Shown here one piece after another: positions 55,971-64,000 of a stretch of 64,000 nt of DNA. The stretch spans positions 4,574,001-4,638,000 of the forward strand of contig NZ_CP088014.1 in NCBI RefSeq assembly GCF_021044685.1, written 5' to 3'. Numbering within the stretch: position 1 is the first letter of the stretch; every line of letters starts with the position of its first letter. The notes beneath the pieces are model-generated. The model had not been told where the DNA came from and made no database searches. It was given only the letters and a program-made list of their open reading frames with translations. The DNA comes from Bradyrhizobium daqingense. Its GTDB lineage: Bacteria; Pseudomonadota; Alphaproteobacteria; Rhizobiales; Xanthobacteraceae. A program made the translations under genes and the position numbers.

Positions 55971-58043
55971 TCAGGGTGCGCGCAACCCGTCCGGCTCCAT
56001 GGTGTGACGGCGGACCAGGAGCAGGGCGAGCAAGGTCGTGGGCACGAGGATCGCAAGGCCGAGCAGCGTCACCTGCAGCTGCGACAGCGGCATGATCCCG
56101 CCGCCCGGGGTCGCCACCACGAACCCGCCGATCACCAGGAGCACACGGATGGGCCATTCCAGCGCACCCGTGCCGCGCAAGTCGCCGACGAAAGGCTGGT
56201 AGCCCTGGATGCCGCCGCAGATGAACAATGTGCCGAACGCAGCAAGGCCCATCAGGCCGAGGCCGGCGAGGTAGGGGCTCGGCCCTTGGAGCACCAGCGC
56301 CGGATTGAGCACGAAGAAGAATGGGATGAAATAGATGATGCTGCCGACCCACATCGATTCCCAGCCGGTCTTCATCGCCGGCGAGCCGGCTATGCCCGCG
56401 GCGGCGAAGGAGGCGATCGCGACCGGTGGGGTGATCGATGACAGCATGCCCCAATAGAAGATGAACATGTGCACGGCCATCCGGTTCAGCCCGAGCTTCT
56501 CCAGCGCGGGCGCGACCAGGATGGCGAGGAAGATGTAGCAGGCCGTCGTCGTCAGCCCGAGGCCGAGAATGAGGCTGGTGAGGGCGCACATGCCGAGCAG
56601 CAGGAAGGCATTGTCGCCGGCAATGTGCAACAGATCGTTGGCCAAGCTCGACACGACGCCGGTCATCGAGAACGCACCGATCAGAAGGCCGCAGCCGGCG
56701 AGGATGCCGACCAACTCGACGAAGGTGCGTCCGTTGACCTCCAGGAATTTTCCGATCGTCGCGAACGTCCAGCGCGTGTCCTTGGAGAAGAGCTGGTTGA
56801 GGACCAGCAGCAGCGCGGTCGCGTAGAATGGAGCGTGGCTCTCGCGCTTGAAGTAGAGCAGCATCACGATCAGTAGCGCGATGACGAATACGTAGTACCA
56901 GCCGTCCTTGATCGTATCCATGACCCGCGGCAGGTCGGCGCGCGGGATGCCCTTCAGCCCGTGACGCGCGGCGTAGGTGTCGACCTGCATGAACAGGCCG
57001 ACGTAATAGAGCGCGGCCGGTATGATCGCGGCCACGGCGACTTCCGCGTAACTGACGTTAAGGAACTGTGCGATCACGAAGGCGGTCGCGCCCATCACCG
57101 GCGGCGCCAGCACCGCGCCTGTGGAGGCGCAGGCCTCGATCGCGGCGGCATAGGAGGCGCGGAAGCCGCTCTTCTTCATGACGGGGATGGTCATGGTGCC
57201 CGCGGTGAGCACGTTGGAGATGATCGAGCCCGACATCATGCCGAGCAGACCGCTGGCAAAGATGCAGACCTTCGCGGCACCGCCGCGGAAGGTGCCGCAC
57301 ATCGCGAAAGAGAGGTTGATGAAGAATTTGCCGGCGCCCGTCATCATCAGTGCGGTTCCGAACACCAGGAAGCCGATCACGGTGTCGGCAAAGGCCTGGA
57401 TGGGAATGCCGAGCAGGCTTTCGCCGGAAAGCACGTGATAGGCCGTCGCCTGTTCCAGCGTCGACTGCGTGCCGCGGAACGGCCCGAGCCACCGGGCCTC
57501 GGCGAACAGCGGATAGACGGTGAAGGGCATCACGCTCAGGAGCAGGCTCCAGCCGCCGGTGCGGCGCAGCGCCTCCATCAGCATTGCCCACATCACGAGA
57601 CCTGCGGCGATCACGCTGTTCGGCGCGCCGCCGAATTCCCAGCCTGCCTCAGCGGCCTTGCGCACGTTCGACATCAGCATGATGGCCGCAGCGAATGTCG
57701 CCACGAACAGGACGAGGTCGTACCAGGGAATCCGGTCGAGCGGGGCGCGTTCAGCGCCCGGAAAGATCAGGAAGGTGAAGGGCAGCATCAACGCGATCAG
57801 GAGATAGAAATACTCCGTGTTCAGCTGGGTGTAGCCGACGAAGAAGCGCAGCGAGAATTGCTGGTTGATGCAGAGCAGGATGGTCGCGGCCGTCGCGACC
57901 ACCAGCGTCCAGCGCCAGGTGCCGCGCAACGTGCGCACGCGCGTGACTTCCGCCTCCTGCATGTTGCCTGCGGCGCCGTGGGGATCGTCGAACACGACTC
58001 GCTTGGTCACGTCTTGCGGGGCGGTGGAGGTGGAAGAAGACAT
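55971..58043 (-). CDS. TRAP transporter fused permease (DctQM, TAXI type)
   Basis: 690 residues, about 16-18 membrane spans. The N-terminal DctQ-like part runs to about residue 150. The DctM part (TRAP large permease) carries LGIPIQAFADTVIGFLVFG, FASGLLGMMSGSIISNVLTAGTMTIPVMKKSGF and TGAVLAPPVMGATAFVIAQFLNVSY, the family hallmarks. It uses ion gradients with a periplasmic TAXI receptor, encoded next upstream. It ends 21 bases before the glutaminase start. Confidence 0.94.
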   Translation of the reverse strand: MSSSTSTAPQDVTKRVVFDDPHGAAGNMQEAEVTRVRTLRGTWRWTLVVATAATILLCINQQFSLRFFVGYTQLNTEYFYLLIALMLPFTFLIFPGAERAPLDRIPWYDLVLFVATFAAAIMLMSNVRKAAEAGWEFGGAPNSVIAAGLVMWAMLMEALRRTGGWSLLLSVMPFTVYPLFAEARWLGPFRGTQSTLEQATAYHVLSGESLLGIPIQAFADTVIGFLVFGTALMMTGAGKFFINLSFAMCGTFRGGAAKVCIFASGLLGMMSGSIISNVLTAGTMTIPVMKKSGFRASYAAAIEACASTGAVLAPPVMGATAFVIAQFLNVSYAEVAVAAIIPAALYYVGLFMQVDTYAARHGLKGIPRADLPRVMDTIKDGWYYVFVIALLIVMLLYFKRESHAPFYATALLLVLNQLFSKDTRWTFATIGKFLEVNGRTFVELVGILAGCGLLIGAFSMTGVVSSLANDLLHIAGDNAFLLLGMCALTSLILGLGLTTTACYIFLAILVAPALEKLGLNRMAVHMFIFYWGMLSSITPPVAIASFAAAGIAGSPAMKTGWESMWVGSIIYFIPFFFVLNPALVLQGPSPYLAGLGLMGLAAFGTLFICGGIQGYQPFVGDLRGTGALEWPIRVLLVIGGFVVATPGGGIMPLSQLQVTLLGLAILVPTTLLALLLVRRHTMEPDGLRAP

Positions 58044-58119
58044 AGCGACCCCGCTTGTGGGCTACTGAAAGCAGATTAAGCCAATGACTATTGGTCGAAC
58101 GCTCGCGCCGCGGGCTCAA

Positions 58120-58141
58120 CCTCTCCCGCGTGCGGGAGAGG
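58120..58141. terminator. Hairpin between TAXI binding-protein and permease genes
   Basis: Perfect CCTCTCCCGC / GCGGGAGAGG arms with a 2-base loop in the 139-bp gap. No T-run follows; it probably limits read-through or stabilises the binding-protein mRNA. Confidence 0.55.
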
Positions 58142-58182
58142 TCGCACACTTGCCTCTTAGCGCCGAGCGTGACGCCATTCGT

Positions 58183-59349
58183 CTATTCCTCGAACCCGTT
58201 CGGCATGTCGGCCTTGGCAAGCGCCGCGGCGCGCGCCTTCATCCAGCCGTCGAGGAACGCTTTGTCGTCGGACGGCGGATTCGACTTGCCATAGTCCGTC
58301 CACGCCGCGCCGAGCACCTCCTGGCGCTTGATCAGTTTGTTGTTGTGCGCCTCCTGCGCGTCGCTCCAATGGCCGGCTTCCTTCAGCGCCTTCACCGCGC
58401 CGGGATGCACCGGCACCACCCAGTTCTTGGTCTGGCGGTCGGCGCCGAGGCCGCCGGCGCCGGGCGCAGAATCCTTGTAGGCGTCGTAATTCACGATCAT
58501 CGACTTGGTGATCGCATAGATCTGGTCGGCCGGTTGCGTGGCATAGGCGACGAAGATCGGGTAGGGGTAGTTGCCGAGCTCGACCGGCTTCTCCGGCGTG
58601 ATGCCGGCGCCACAGGTCGCCAACTGCGGGAAGAAGAACGAGCCGACCTTCTGCATCCGCGCCCAGCCTTCCTTGTCCTTGGCGGGCAGCGGCGGCCAGA
58701 TCAGGCCGCGCGGTGAGGTCTCCGCTTCCTTGGCCGGGCCGGTGATGGTGGTGCCGAAGGCGGCATCGACGTCGTTGTTGATCAGCCCCTTCCACATCGC
58801 GCCGTAGCTGGCGAACTCGACGGCCTTGACGTCCTTCTGCGTGAGGCCGGCGAAAGCCAGCACCGCGAGCGAGTTCTGGTTCAGCGCGGGCGAGCCGACG
58901 ACGAAGCCGACGCGCTTGCCCTTCAGGTCTTTCAGCTCCTTCACACCGGTGTCGGCGGCAACGCCGAGCGAGCCGCAATTGCAGTCGACGGACGAGAGCA
59001 GGATCTGGAGCGGCTGCGGTCCCCATTCCTTCGATCCGAATTCGAACACGCCCTCCTGCGCGAAATAGGTGCCCGATCCCATCGCGGATGAGACCGCGCG
59101 CTTGGCACGAAGCGGCGCGAGACGTGCGACGTCGTTGCCTGCAGGCAGCACGCGCACATCGGTGCCGTACTTGTCCTTCATCATCTTGCCGACGCCGACC
59201 GCGATGTTGAAGCCGGCGGTGCCGGTGTCATAGGCGGTGAACGTCAACGTCGCCGGCAACTTGAGATCCTCGGCGAACGCGTAGCGAGTAGACACAAAAG
59301 AAATGCCAACCACCAAGGCAGGCGCGAGCACGAGCAGCCCACGAAGCAT
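58183..59349 (-). CDS. TAXI-family TRAP transporter solute-binding protein
   Basis: 388 residues from ATG 59349 with Shine-Dalgarno ggaggg. Signal peptide at residues 1-25 (GLLVLAPALVVGISFVSTRYAFA). The mature protein has FTAYDTGTAGFNIAVGVG, KGKRVGFVVGSPALNQNS and a Trp/Pro-rich C-terminus. TAXI receptors are known for glutamate/glutamine and other organic acids. Together with the fused permease and a glutaminase it suggests uptake of an amino acid or dicarboxylate. Confidence 0.93.
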   Translation of the reverse strand: MLRGLLVLAPALVVGISFVSTRYAFAEDLKLPATLTFTAYDTGTAGFNIAVGVGKMMKDKYGTDVRVLPAGNDVARLAPLRAKRAVSSAMGSGTYFAQEGVFEFGSKEWGPQPLQILLSSVDCNCGSLGVAADTGVKELKDLKGKRVGFVVGSPALNQNSLAVLAFAGLTQKDVKAVEFASYGAMWKGLINNDVDAAFGTTITGPAKEAETSPRGLIWPPLPAKDKEGWARMQKVGSFFFPQLATCGAGITPEKPVELGNYPYPIFVAYATQPADQIYAITKSMIVNYDAYKDSAPGAGGLGADRQTKNWVVPVHPGAVKALKEAGHWSDAQEAHNNKLIKRQEVLGAAWTDYGKSNPPSDDKAFLDGWMKARAAALAKADMPNGFEE

Positions 59350-59402
59350 GTTTCCCTCCATCAATCCTCGCGTTTGCCGCGAAGAATTTCATTCTTTGTT
59401 TG

Positions 59403-59418
59403 AAACAACGTTTTGTTT
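59403..59418. promoter_or_regulatory. Palindrome upstream of the TAXI gene
   Basis: AAACAA-cgtt-TTGTTT in an AT-rich stretch about 54 bp before the TAXI start. Possible operator or promoter element; no specific regulator can be named. Confidence 0.3.
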
Positions 59419-59516
59419 GCAGCAGATCATGTCACCGCGATCGAGCGATGGCAACGCCGGACCGCGAATGCAGAAACGGCGCTGACAGAATGTCGCGGAA
59501 TCAGCGGATCATGCAG

Positions 59517-59738
59517 TCAGCTCGCGACGATCGCGATCGCCTGGCCCTCCGCGACGACGTCGTCGAGCTTCACCAGAAGCGATGTGATGGTGCCGCTCGC
59601 AGGCGAGGGCACCGGTATCTCCATCTTCATCGCTTCGACCACTACAATCTCATCGCCATCCGCCACGGTTCCTCCAACTTGCACGAGAGTTGCGCAGATG
59701 CGACCCGCGACCTCCGTGACGATCTTAATTTCTGGCAT
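59517..59738 (-). CDS. Biotin carboxyl carrier protein (single domain)
   Basis: 73 residues from ATG 59738. A single biotinyl domain with the biotin Lys in VVVEAMKMEIPV and the second hairpin VVAEGQAIAIV. It is the carrier subunit of an acyl-CoA carboxylase or similar. It diverges from the IclR gene, and the carboxyltransferase lies beyond that. No biotin carboxylase gene is within the window. Confidence 0.9.
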   Translation of the reverse strand: MPEIKIVTEVAGRICATLVQVGGTVADGDEIVVVEAMKMEIPVPSPASGTITSLLVKLDDVVAEGQAIAIVAS

Positions 59739-59793
59739 GCCATCGCCTTTTTGTTGTCGTCGCAAAATGCCTGAGGTAGCGTCGTCTGCAAGT

Positions 59794-59817
59794 GGAATTT
59801 AATTCCGCAGAGCGGAA
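59794..59817. promoter_or_regulatory. IclR-type operator, overlapping palindromes
   Basis: GGAATT-t-AATTCC (59794-59806) overlaps TTCCGC-aga-GCGGAA (59803-59817), both perfect. They lie in the 85-bp divergent region, the second one directly before the IclR start, and resemble IclR-family sites. Autoregulation and carrier-gene control are inferred. Confidence 0.6.
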
Positions 59818-59823
59818 CAAGCG

Positions 59824-60807
59824 GTGGGGAACATGGGACGACGATCGGAGCGGTTGAGTAGGCAAGGCGCGCTCGCTGGCGACGCCGGTGAAGGTGATGT
59901 CATCCAGGTGGTGTCGCGCGCGTTCGACGTGTTGCGATGCTTCGAGGGCCACGAGGCGCGACTCGGCAATCTCGAGATCTCAAATCGCTGCGGTCTGCCG
60001 CGCTCGACGGTGTCGCGGCTCACGCACACGCTGACCCGCATGGGTCAGCTCGTCTATCTGCCGCGCGATCAAAAATATCGAATCGGCCCGAGCGCGGTGG
60101 CGATGAGCGCCTCGATGATGAAGGGCGCGCAGCTGCGCAGCATGATCCGCCAGCGGTTGCAGGAGGTCGCCGAGCAGCTTCCCGGCACGGTGGGCTTCGT
60201 CGTGCCCGATCGTTTCCATCTCGTCTATCTCCAGTTTGCGCGCTCGGCGAGCGCGCTCGGCCTGCACGAGGGCACTGGCAGCCGCATCTCGATGGCCTCG
60301 ACCGCGGCAGGCGCGGCCTACACCGCAGCACTGGCGCCTGAGATCGGCGATGCCTTCATCGCCGACATGGAGAGGGAAGCCCCCGAGGCTGCGAAGATTC
60401 TCAAGCCCCGCATCGAGGCCAATCGGCAGTCGCTGCGCGAGCGCGGCTATGTCGTGGCCTGCGGCTTGTGGAGCCCGCATATCAACGGGCTCGCGGTGCC
60501 GATCTGGTCGCCGCAATATCAGACCTTCGTGGTCATCACGATCGGCCTGCTCTCGGCGATGTATGACGAGCAGCGCCTGCACGACGAAGTCGCGCCCCTG
60601 ATGCTCACGCTCGGCCGCTCGCTCGGCAGTCTGATGGAAGGCGCCGAAGGCGACGTCTTCAACAACCGTATCTCGCGTAAGCCGGTCGCAATGGCCGTGC
60701 ACAACAATAACAAGCCGATCAATTCGGAGGGAGTGAATGAACTGGAAGCCGGAACTCGACGAGCTCGCCCGGCGCGAAGCCTTCGCGCGGGAGATGGGCG
60801 GCGTTGA
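59824..60807 (+). CDS. IclR-family transcriptional regulator
   Basis: 327 residues if read from 59824; ATG 59833 is an alternative. The winged HTH is at about 25-85 (VIQVVSRAFDVLRCFEGH, ISNRCGLPRSTVSRLTHTL). The effector domain has FVVPDRFHLVYLQFARS, GTGSRISMASTAAGAAYTA and a C-terminal FVVITIGLLSAMYDEQRLHDE. The last 23 codons overlap the next gene in a different frame and form an Arg-rich tail. Probably controls the carboxylase genes on both sides. Confidence 0.9.
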   Translation: MGNMGRRSERLSRQGALAGDAGEGDVIQVVSRAFDVLRCFEGHEARLGNLEISNRCGLPRSTVSRLTHTLTRMGQLVYLPRDQKYRIGPSAVAMSASMMKGAQLRSMIRQRLQEVAEQLPGTVGFVVPDRFHLVYLQFARSASALGLHEGTGSRISMASTAAGAAYTAALAPEIGDAFIADMEREAPEAAKILKPRIEANRQSLRERGYVVACGLWSPHINGLAVPIWSPQYQTFVVITIGLLSAMYDEQRLHDEVAPLMLTLGRSLGSLMEGAEGDVFNNRISRKPVAMAVHNNNKPINSEGVNELEAGTRRARPARSLRAGDGRR

Positions 60808-62296
60808 AAAGGTCAAGCGACAGCATGACCAGGGCCGGCTGACTGTTCGGGAGCGCATCGACGGACTGATCGACAAGGGAAGCTTTCACGAGATCGGTGC
60901 CGTCTCCGGCATCGGCGAGTACGATTCCAGCGGCGAGCTGAAGAAGCTGACACCGGCCAACTGCGTGTTCGGCCGGGCGCGCGTCGACAGCCGCACGATT
61001 GTCGTGGTCGGCGATGATTTCACCGTGCGCGGCGGCTCGGCCGATGCGTCCATTTCCGCAAAGCCGCTGATGGCGGAGGAGATGGCGCACGACTTCCGCC
61101 TGCCCATCGTCCGCATCATCGAAGGCTCCGGTGGCGGCGGTTCGGTCAAGACCATCGAGACCAAGGGGGCGGCGAATCTGCCCGGCGGAATCGGCGGCAC
61201 GCGCTGGTATCGCTTCACGACGGAGAATTTGTCGCGCGTGCCGGTCGTAGCACTCGGCCTCGGCTCGGTGGCGGGCCTGGGGGCCGCGCGGCTGGCTGCC
61301 AGCCATTATTCCATCATGACGAGGAAGTCCGCGATGTTCGTCGCAGGGCCTCCGGTGGTGAAGGCGCTGGGGCAGGACCTTTCGAAGGAAGAACTCGGCG
61401 GTGCCGACATCCAGACCCGCGCCGGCGCGGTCGATCATGCCGTCGACACCGAAGAAGAGGCGTTCGCCTGCGCGCGGCGATTCCTGTCGTATCTGCCGTC
61501 CTCGGTCTATGAGCTGCCGCCGACCCTGCCGTGCAGGGACGATCCGGAGCGTGGTGAAGAAGCGCTGTTGAGCGCGGTGCCGCGCAACCGCAAGCAGGTC
61601 TACAAGATGCGGCCCATCATCGAGGCCGTCGTCGACAAGGGCTCGTTCTTCGAGGTCGCCAAGAATTTCGGCAAGCCGATCATTGTCGGTCTCGCCCGGC
61701 TCGAGGGCAGGGCGGTGCTGGTGCTCGCCAGCGACAGCTTCCACTACGGCGGCTCCTGGACGGCGGATGCGTGCCAGAAGGTGGTGCGCTGGGTCGATTT
61801 CGCCGAGACCTTCCATCTGCCGGTCGTCTATCTCATGGATTGCCCCGGCTTCATGATCGGCCTCGATGCGGAGAAAGCCGCCACCATCCGCCACGGCGTC
61901 CGTGCCATGGCCGCGGTGAACCAGACCACCGTGCCCTGGTGCACAGTGATCCTGCGAAACGCTTTCGGCGTCGCCGGCGTCGTGCATCAGCCGGCCGACC
62001 GCTTCTCGATACGCTACGCTTGGCCGTCCGCCTATTGGGGCTCGTTGCCGCTGGAAGGCGGCATTGAAGCTGCCTACCGCGCCGACATCGACGCGGCCGA
62101 GGACAAGGCGGGCAAGCTCAGGGAGATCGAGGATCGCCTCAACAAGCTGCGCTCGCCGTTCCGCTCGGCCGAGAAATTCTGGGTCGAGGAGATCATCGAC
62201 CCCAGGAAGACGCGGTCGCTGTTGTGCGAGTTCGCGCGCCTCGCCGAGCCGCTGCGCAAGGCCGGCCCGCCGGAGAATTTTTCGATCAGGCCGTGA
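60737..62296 (+). CDS. Acyl-CoA carboxylase carboxyltransferase (beta) subunit
   Basis: 519 residues. The carboxyl_trans fold is in two halves: GRLTVRERIDGLIDKGSFHEIG, VVGDDFTVRGGSADAS and IEGSGGGGSVK in the N-half, then VYLMDCPGFMIGLDAEKAATIRHG and AFGVAGVVHQP in the C-half. Related to propionyl/methylcrotonyl-CoA carboxylase beta subunits. A Shine-Dalgarno ggaggg precedes ATG 60737. It needs the biotin carrier nearby and a biotin carboxylase, which is absent here. Substrate unknown. Confidence 0.92.
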   Translation: MNWKPELDELARREAFAREMGGVEKVKRQHDQGRLTVRERIDGLIDKGSFHEIGAVSGIGEYDSSGELKKLTPANCVFGRARVDSRTIVVVGDDFTVRGGSADASISAKPLMAEEMAHDFRLPIVRIIEGSGGGGSVKTIETKGAANLPGGIGGTRWYRFTTENLSRVPVVALGLGSVAGLGAARLAASHYSIMTRKSAMFVAGPPVVKALGQDLSKEELGGADIQTRAGAVDHAVDTEEEAFACARRFLSYLPSSVYELPPTLPCRDDPERGEEALLSAVPRNRKQVYKMRPIIEAVVDKGSFFEVAKNFGKPIIVGLARLEGRAVLVLASDSFHYGGSWTADACQKVVRWVDFAETFHLPVVYLMDCPGFMIGLDAEKAATIRHGVRAMAAVNQTTVPWCTVILRNAFGVAGVVHQPADRFSIRYAWPSAYWGSLPLEGGIEAAYRADIDAAEDKAGKLREIEDRLNKLRSPFRSAEKFWVEEIIDPRKTRSLLCEFARLAEPLRKAGPPENFSIRP

Positions 62297-62403
62297 TGTT
62301 CAGCCATCATCGCGGCTGCGACGATCTTCGCGGCCGCGATGGCGTGACCGCGAAACAAGTACGCGCTACGTTCCCCCAATTAGAACAAGAGGACGCGCCA
62401 ATC

Positions 62404-64000
62404 GTGTTTGACTTCATCATCGTGGGCGGCGGCTCGGCGGGCTCCGTGCTGGCCCACCGGCTCTCCGCAAAGAGCGCCAACAAGGTCCTGCTGTGCGAAG
62501 CCGGACAGGACACGCCACCCGGCAACGAGCCGGCCGAGATCAGGGACAGCTATCCGGGCACGGCCTATTTCGATCCGCGCTTCCACTGGACCGAGCTCAA
62601 GGTCACCACCCAGATCGTCAGCCACAACAATCCGAATGAAGGCCGTCCGCCTTTGCGCAAATACGAGCAGGCGCGGGTGCTCGGCGGCGGCTCCTCCATC
62701 AACGGCCAGATGGCCAATCGCGGCGCGCCGACCGATTACGACGAATGGCAGGCGCGCGGCGCCGAGGGCTGGTCGTGGGCCGACGTGCTGCCCTTCTTCA
62801 AGAAGGTCGAGCGCGATCTCGATTTCGACGGGCCGTATCACGGCAAGGACGGCCGGATCCCGGTCCGCCGCATCCCGCGGGAGCACTGGACGCGGCATTC
62901 GGAGGCGTTCGCGCAAGCCTTCGAGCAGGCCGGCCATCAATTCGTGCCCGACCAGAACGGCGAGTTCATCGACGGCTATTTCCCGGTGACGCATTCCAAC
63001 CAGGCCGAACAGCGCGTCTCGGCCGCGATGGGCTATCTCGATCGCGACACCCGCAAGCGCGCCAACCTCACGATCTCCACCAACACCCAAGTCCGCGAGT
63101 TGCTGTTCGAGGGCACGCAATGCGTCGGCGTGAAGGCGATGGTCGACGGGCGCGAGCAGGAATTCCGCGGACGCGAGATCATTCTCTCCAGCGGCGCGAT
63201 CCACTCCCCGGCGCATCTCTTGCGCGCCGGGATCGGGCCGGTCGGCCATCTCAAGGATCTCGGCATTCCCGTGCGGATGGGGCTGCAAGGTGTCGGCCAG
63301 CGCCTGATGGATCATCCCTCGATCTCGCTGTCGTCGTTCGTTCGCCGCGGCGCGCGCATGAACGCGCACACCAGGCGCCACATGCAGCTCGGCCTTCGCT
63401 ACTCGTCGGGCCTTGCGGGTGTGCCGAAGGGTGACATGTTCGTCGTGCTGCTCTCTAAGTCGGCCTGGCATGCGGTCGGCGAGCAGATCGGCTCGCTCTT
63501 GACCTTCGTCAACAAGACCTATTCCGAAACCGGACAGGTCAAGCTTGCTTCGCGCGATCCGTCAGCAGAGCCGATCGTCGAGTTCAACCTGCTGTCCGAC
63601 CGGCGCGACCTCGATCGCCTGATGAGCGGCTTCCGCAAGATGGCGGCCATTCAAATGAGCGACATCGTGAAGAAGGTGACGGACAAGCCATTCCCGGCGG
63701 CCTATACCGACAAGGTCCGCAAGATCGGCGTGGTCAACACCAGGAACAAGATCCTGACCAAGATTGCCGCAACGTTGATGGACGGACCGGCAGTGCTGCG
63801 TCACTATATGATCGACAATTTCGTGGTCGAAGGCTTCACCTTCGATCAGGTGATGAACGACGACGAGGCGCTGGAGGCCTTCGTGCGCAAGGCGACCATC
63901 GGCGTGTGGCACGCCTCGTGCTCGTGCCGCATGGGCCGGGCCGACGACCCGATGGCCGTGGTCGACAACCAGGGTCGGGTCAAGGGCGTGCAGGGCCTGC
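62404..64000 (+). CDS. GMC-family FAD oxidoreductase, 3' end cut off
   Basis: 532 codons are visible from GTG 62404. The Rossmann motif is FIIVGGGSAGSVLAHRL and GMC signature 1 is RVLGGGSSINGQMANRG. Signature 2 is SSGAIHSPAHLLRAGIGP, and the C-terminal active-site His lies in GVWHASCSCRMG. It resembles choline/alcohol dehydrogenases that oxidise alcohols with FAD. The gene continues past the window end, probably only briefly. Its start is about 107 bp after the carboxyltransferase stop and it may belong to the same pathway. Confidence 0.9.
   Translation, partial: MFDFIIVGGGSAGSVLAHRLSAKSANKVLLCEAGQDTPPGNEPAEIRDSYPGTAYFDPRFHWTELKVTTQIVSHNNPNEGRPPLRKYEQARVLGGGSSINGQMANRGAPTDYDEWQARGAEGWSWADVLPFFKKVERDLDFDGPYHGKDGRIPVRRIPREHWTRHSEAFAQAFEQAGHQFVPDQNGEFIDGYFPVTHSNQAEQRVSAAMGYLDRDTRKRANLTISTNTQVRELLFEGTQCVGVKAMVDGREQEFRGREIILSSGAIHSPAHLLRAGIGPVGHLKDLGIPVRMGLQGVGQRLMDHPSISLSSFVRRGARMNAHTRRHMQLGLRYSSGLAGVPKGDMFVVLLSKSAWHAVGEQIGSLLTFVNKTYSETGQVKLASRDPSAEPIVEFNLLSDRRDLDRLMSGFRKMAAIQMSDIVKKVTDKPFPAAYTDKVRKIGVVNTRNKILTKIAATLMDGPAVLRHYMIDNFVVEGFTFDQVMNDDEALEAFVRKATIGVWHASCSCRMGRADDPMAVVDNQGRVKGVQGL

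Overview
The window is high-GC, gene-dense alphaproteobacterial chromosome, most like a Bradyrhizobium-type member of the Nitrobacteraceae. The basis is overall composition, an Irr/ICE-like iron-control pattern, many ABC/TRAP/TTT uptake systems for organic acids and sugars, an invasion-associated-locus-B protein, and the dispersed GTCATTCCGG palindromes common between genes in that group. No rRNA, CRISPR array or prophage was seen. There is one tRNA, tRNA-Gln(CUG), and one complete IS3-family insertion sequence.

Left part (1-15042): a GntR/FCD regulator next to a cut-off gene, an alpha/beta hydrolase lacking its nucleophile serine, a Bcr/CflA-type MFS exporter, guanine deaminase, a frameshifted ABM/membrane protein, an RNase Z-like hydrolase and a DUF3750 protein. 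Then comes an IclR-controlled operon: DapA/NanA-family lyase, FAD-linked 2-hydroxyacid dehydrogenase, four-carbon acid-sugar kinase, PdxA2 dehydrogenase, Fe-alcohol dehydrogenase and a TTT-type binding protein. It looks like catabolism of a small hydroxylated carboxylic acid.

Middle part (15258-34692): tRNA-Gln, then a giant repeat protein with two DUF4082 domains, two Calx-beta domains and a sorbosone/glucose-dehydrogenase-like C-terminus. It carries a near-perfect 1,053-bp-period tandem duplication and a late frameshift. Next are DUF1428 and IalB proteins, an RND efflux pair, and an iron-uptake operon (TonB-dependent receptor, PiuC, ExbB, ExbD, TonB) preceded by ICE-like motifs. After that come an M50 protease and a GFA protein.

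Sugar-acid region (34700-46723): two SDRs and an IlvD/Edd dehydratase follow a LacI regulator on the minus strand. Divergently on the plus strand lie a complete CUT1 sugar ABC importer, a DenD-like dehydrogenase, a PfkB (KDG-type) kinase and KDPG aldolase. Matching LacI-type palindromes lie on both sides of lacI, so import, dehydration, phosphorylation and aldol cleavage to pyruvate plus glyceraldehyde-3-phosphate are probably one regulon.

Right part (46784-64000): an acyl-CoA cluster contains a thiolase, a CaiB/BaiF CoA-transferase split by the IS element with a 3-bp target duplication, and a thiolase-like protein without the acyl-accepting cysteine coupled to a DUF35 partner. Then come CMD-family and MazG-like proteins. 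A glutaminase fused to STAS and cyclic-nucleotide-binding domains lies directly behind a fused TAXI-TRAP permease and its binding protein. A biotin carrier protein is divergent from an IclR regulator and an acyl-CoA carboxyltransferase, followed by a GMC oxidoreductase that runs off the end.
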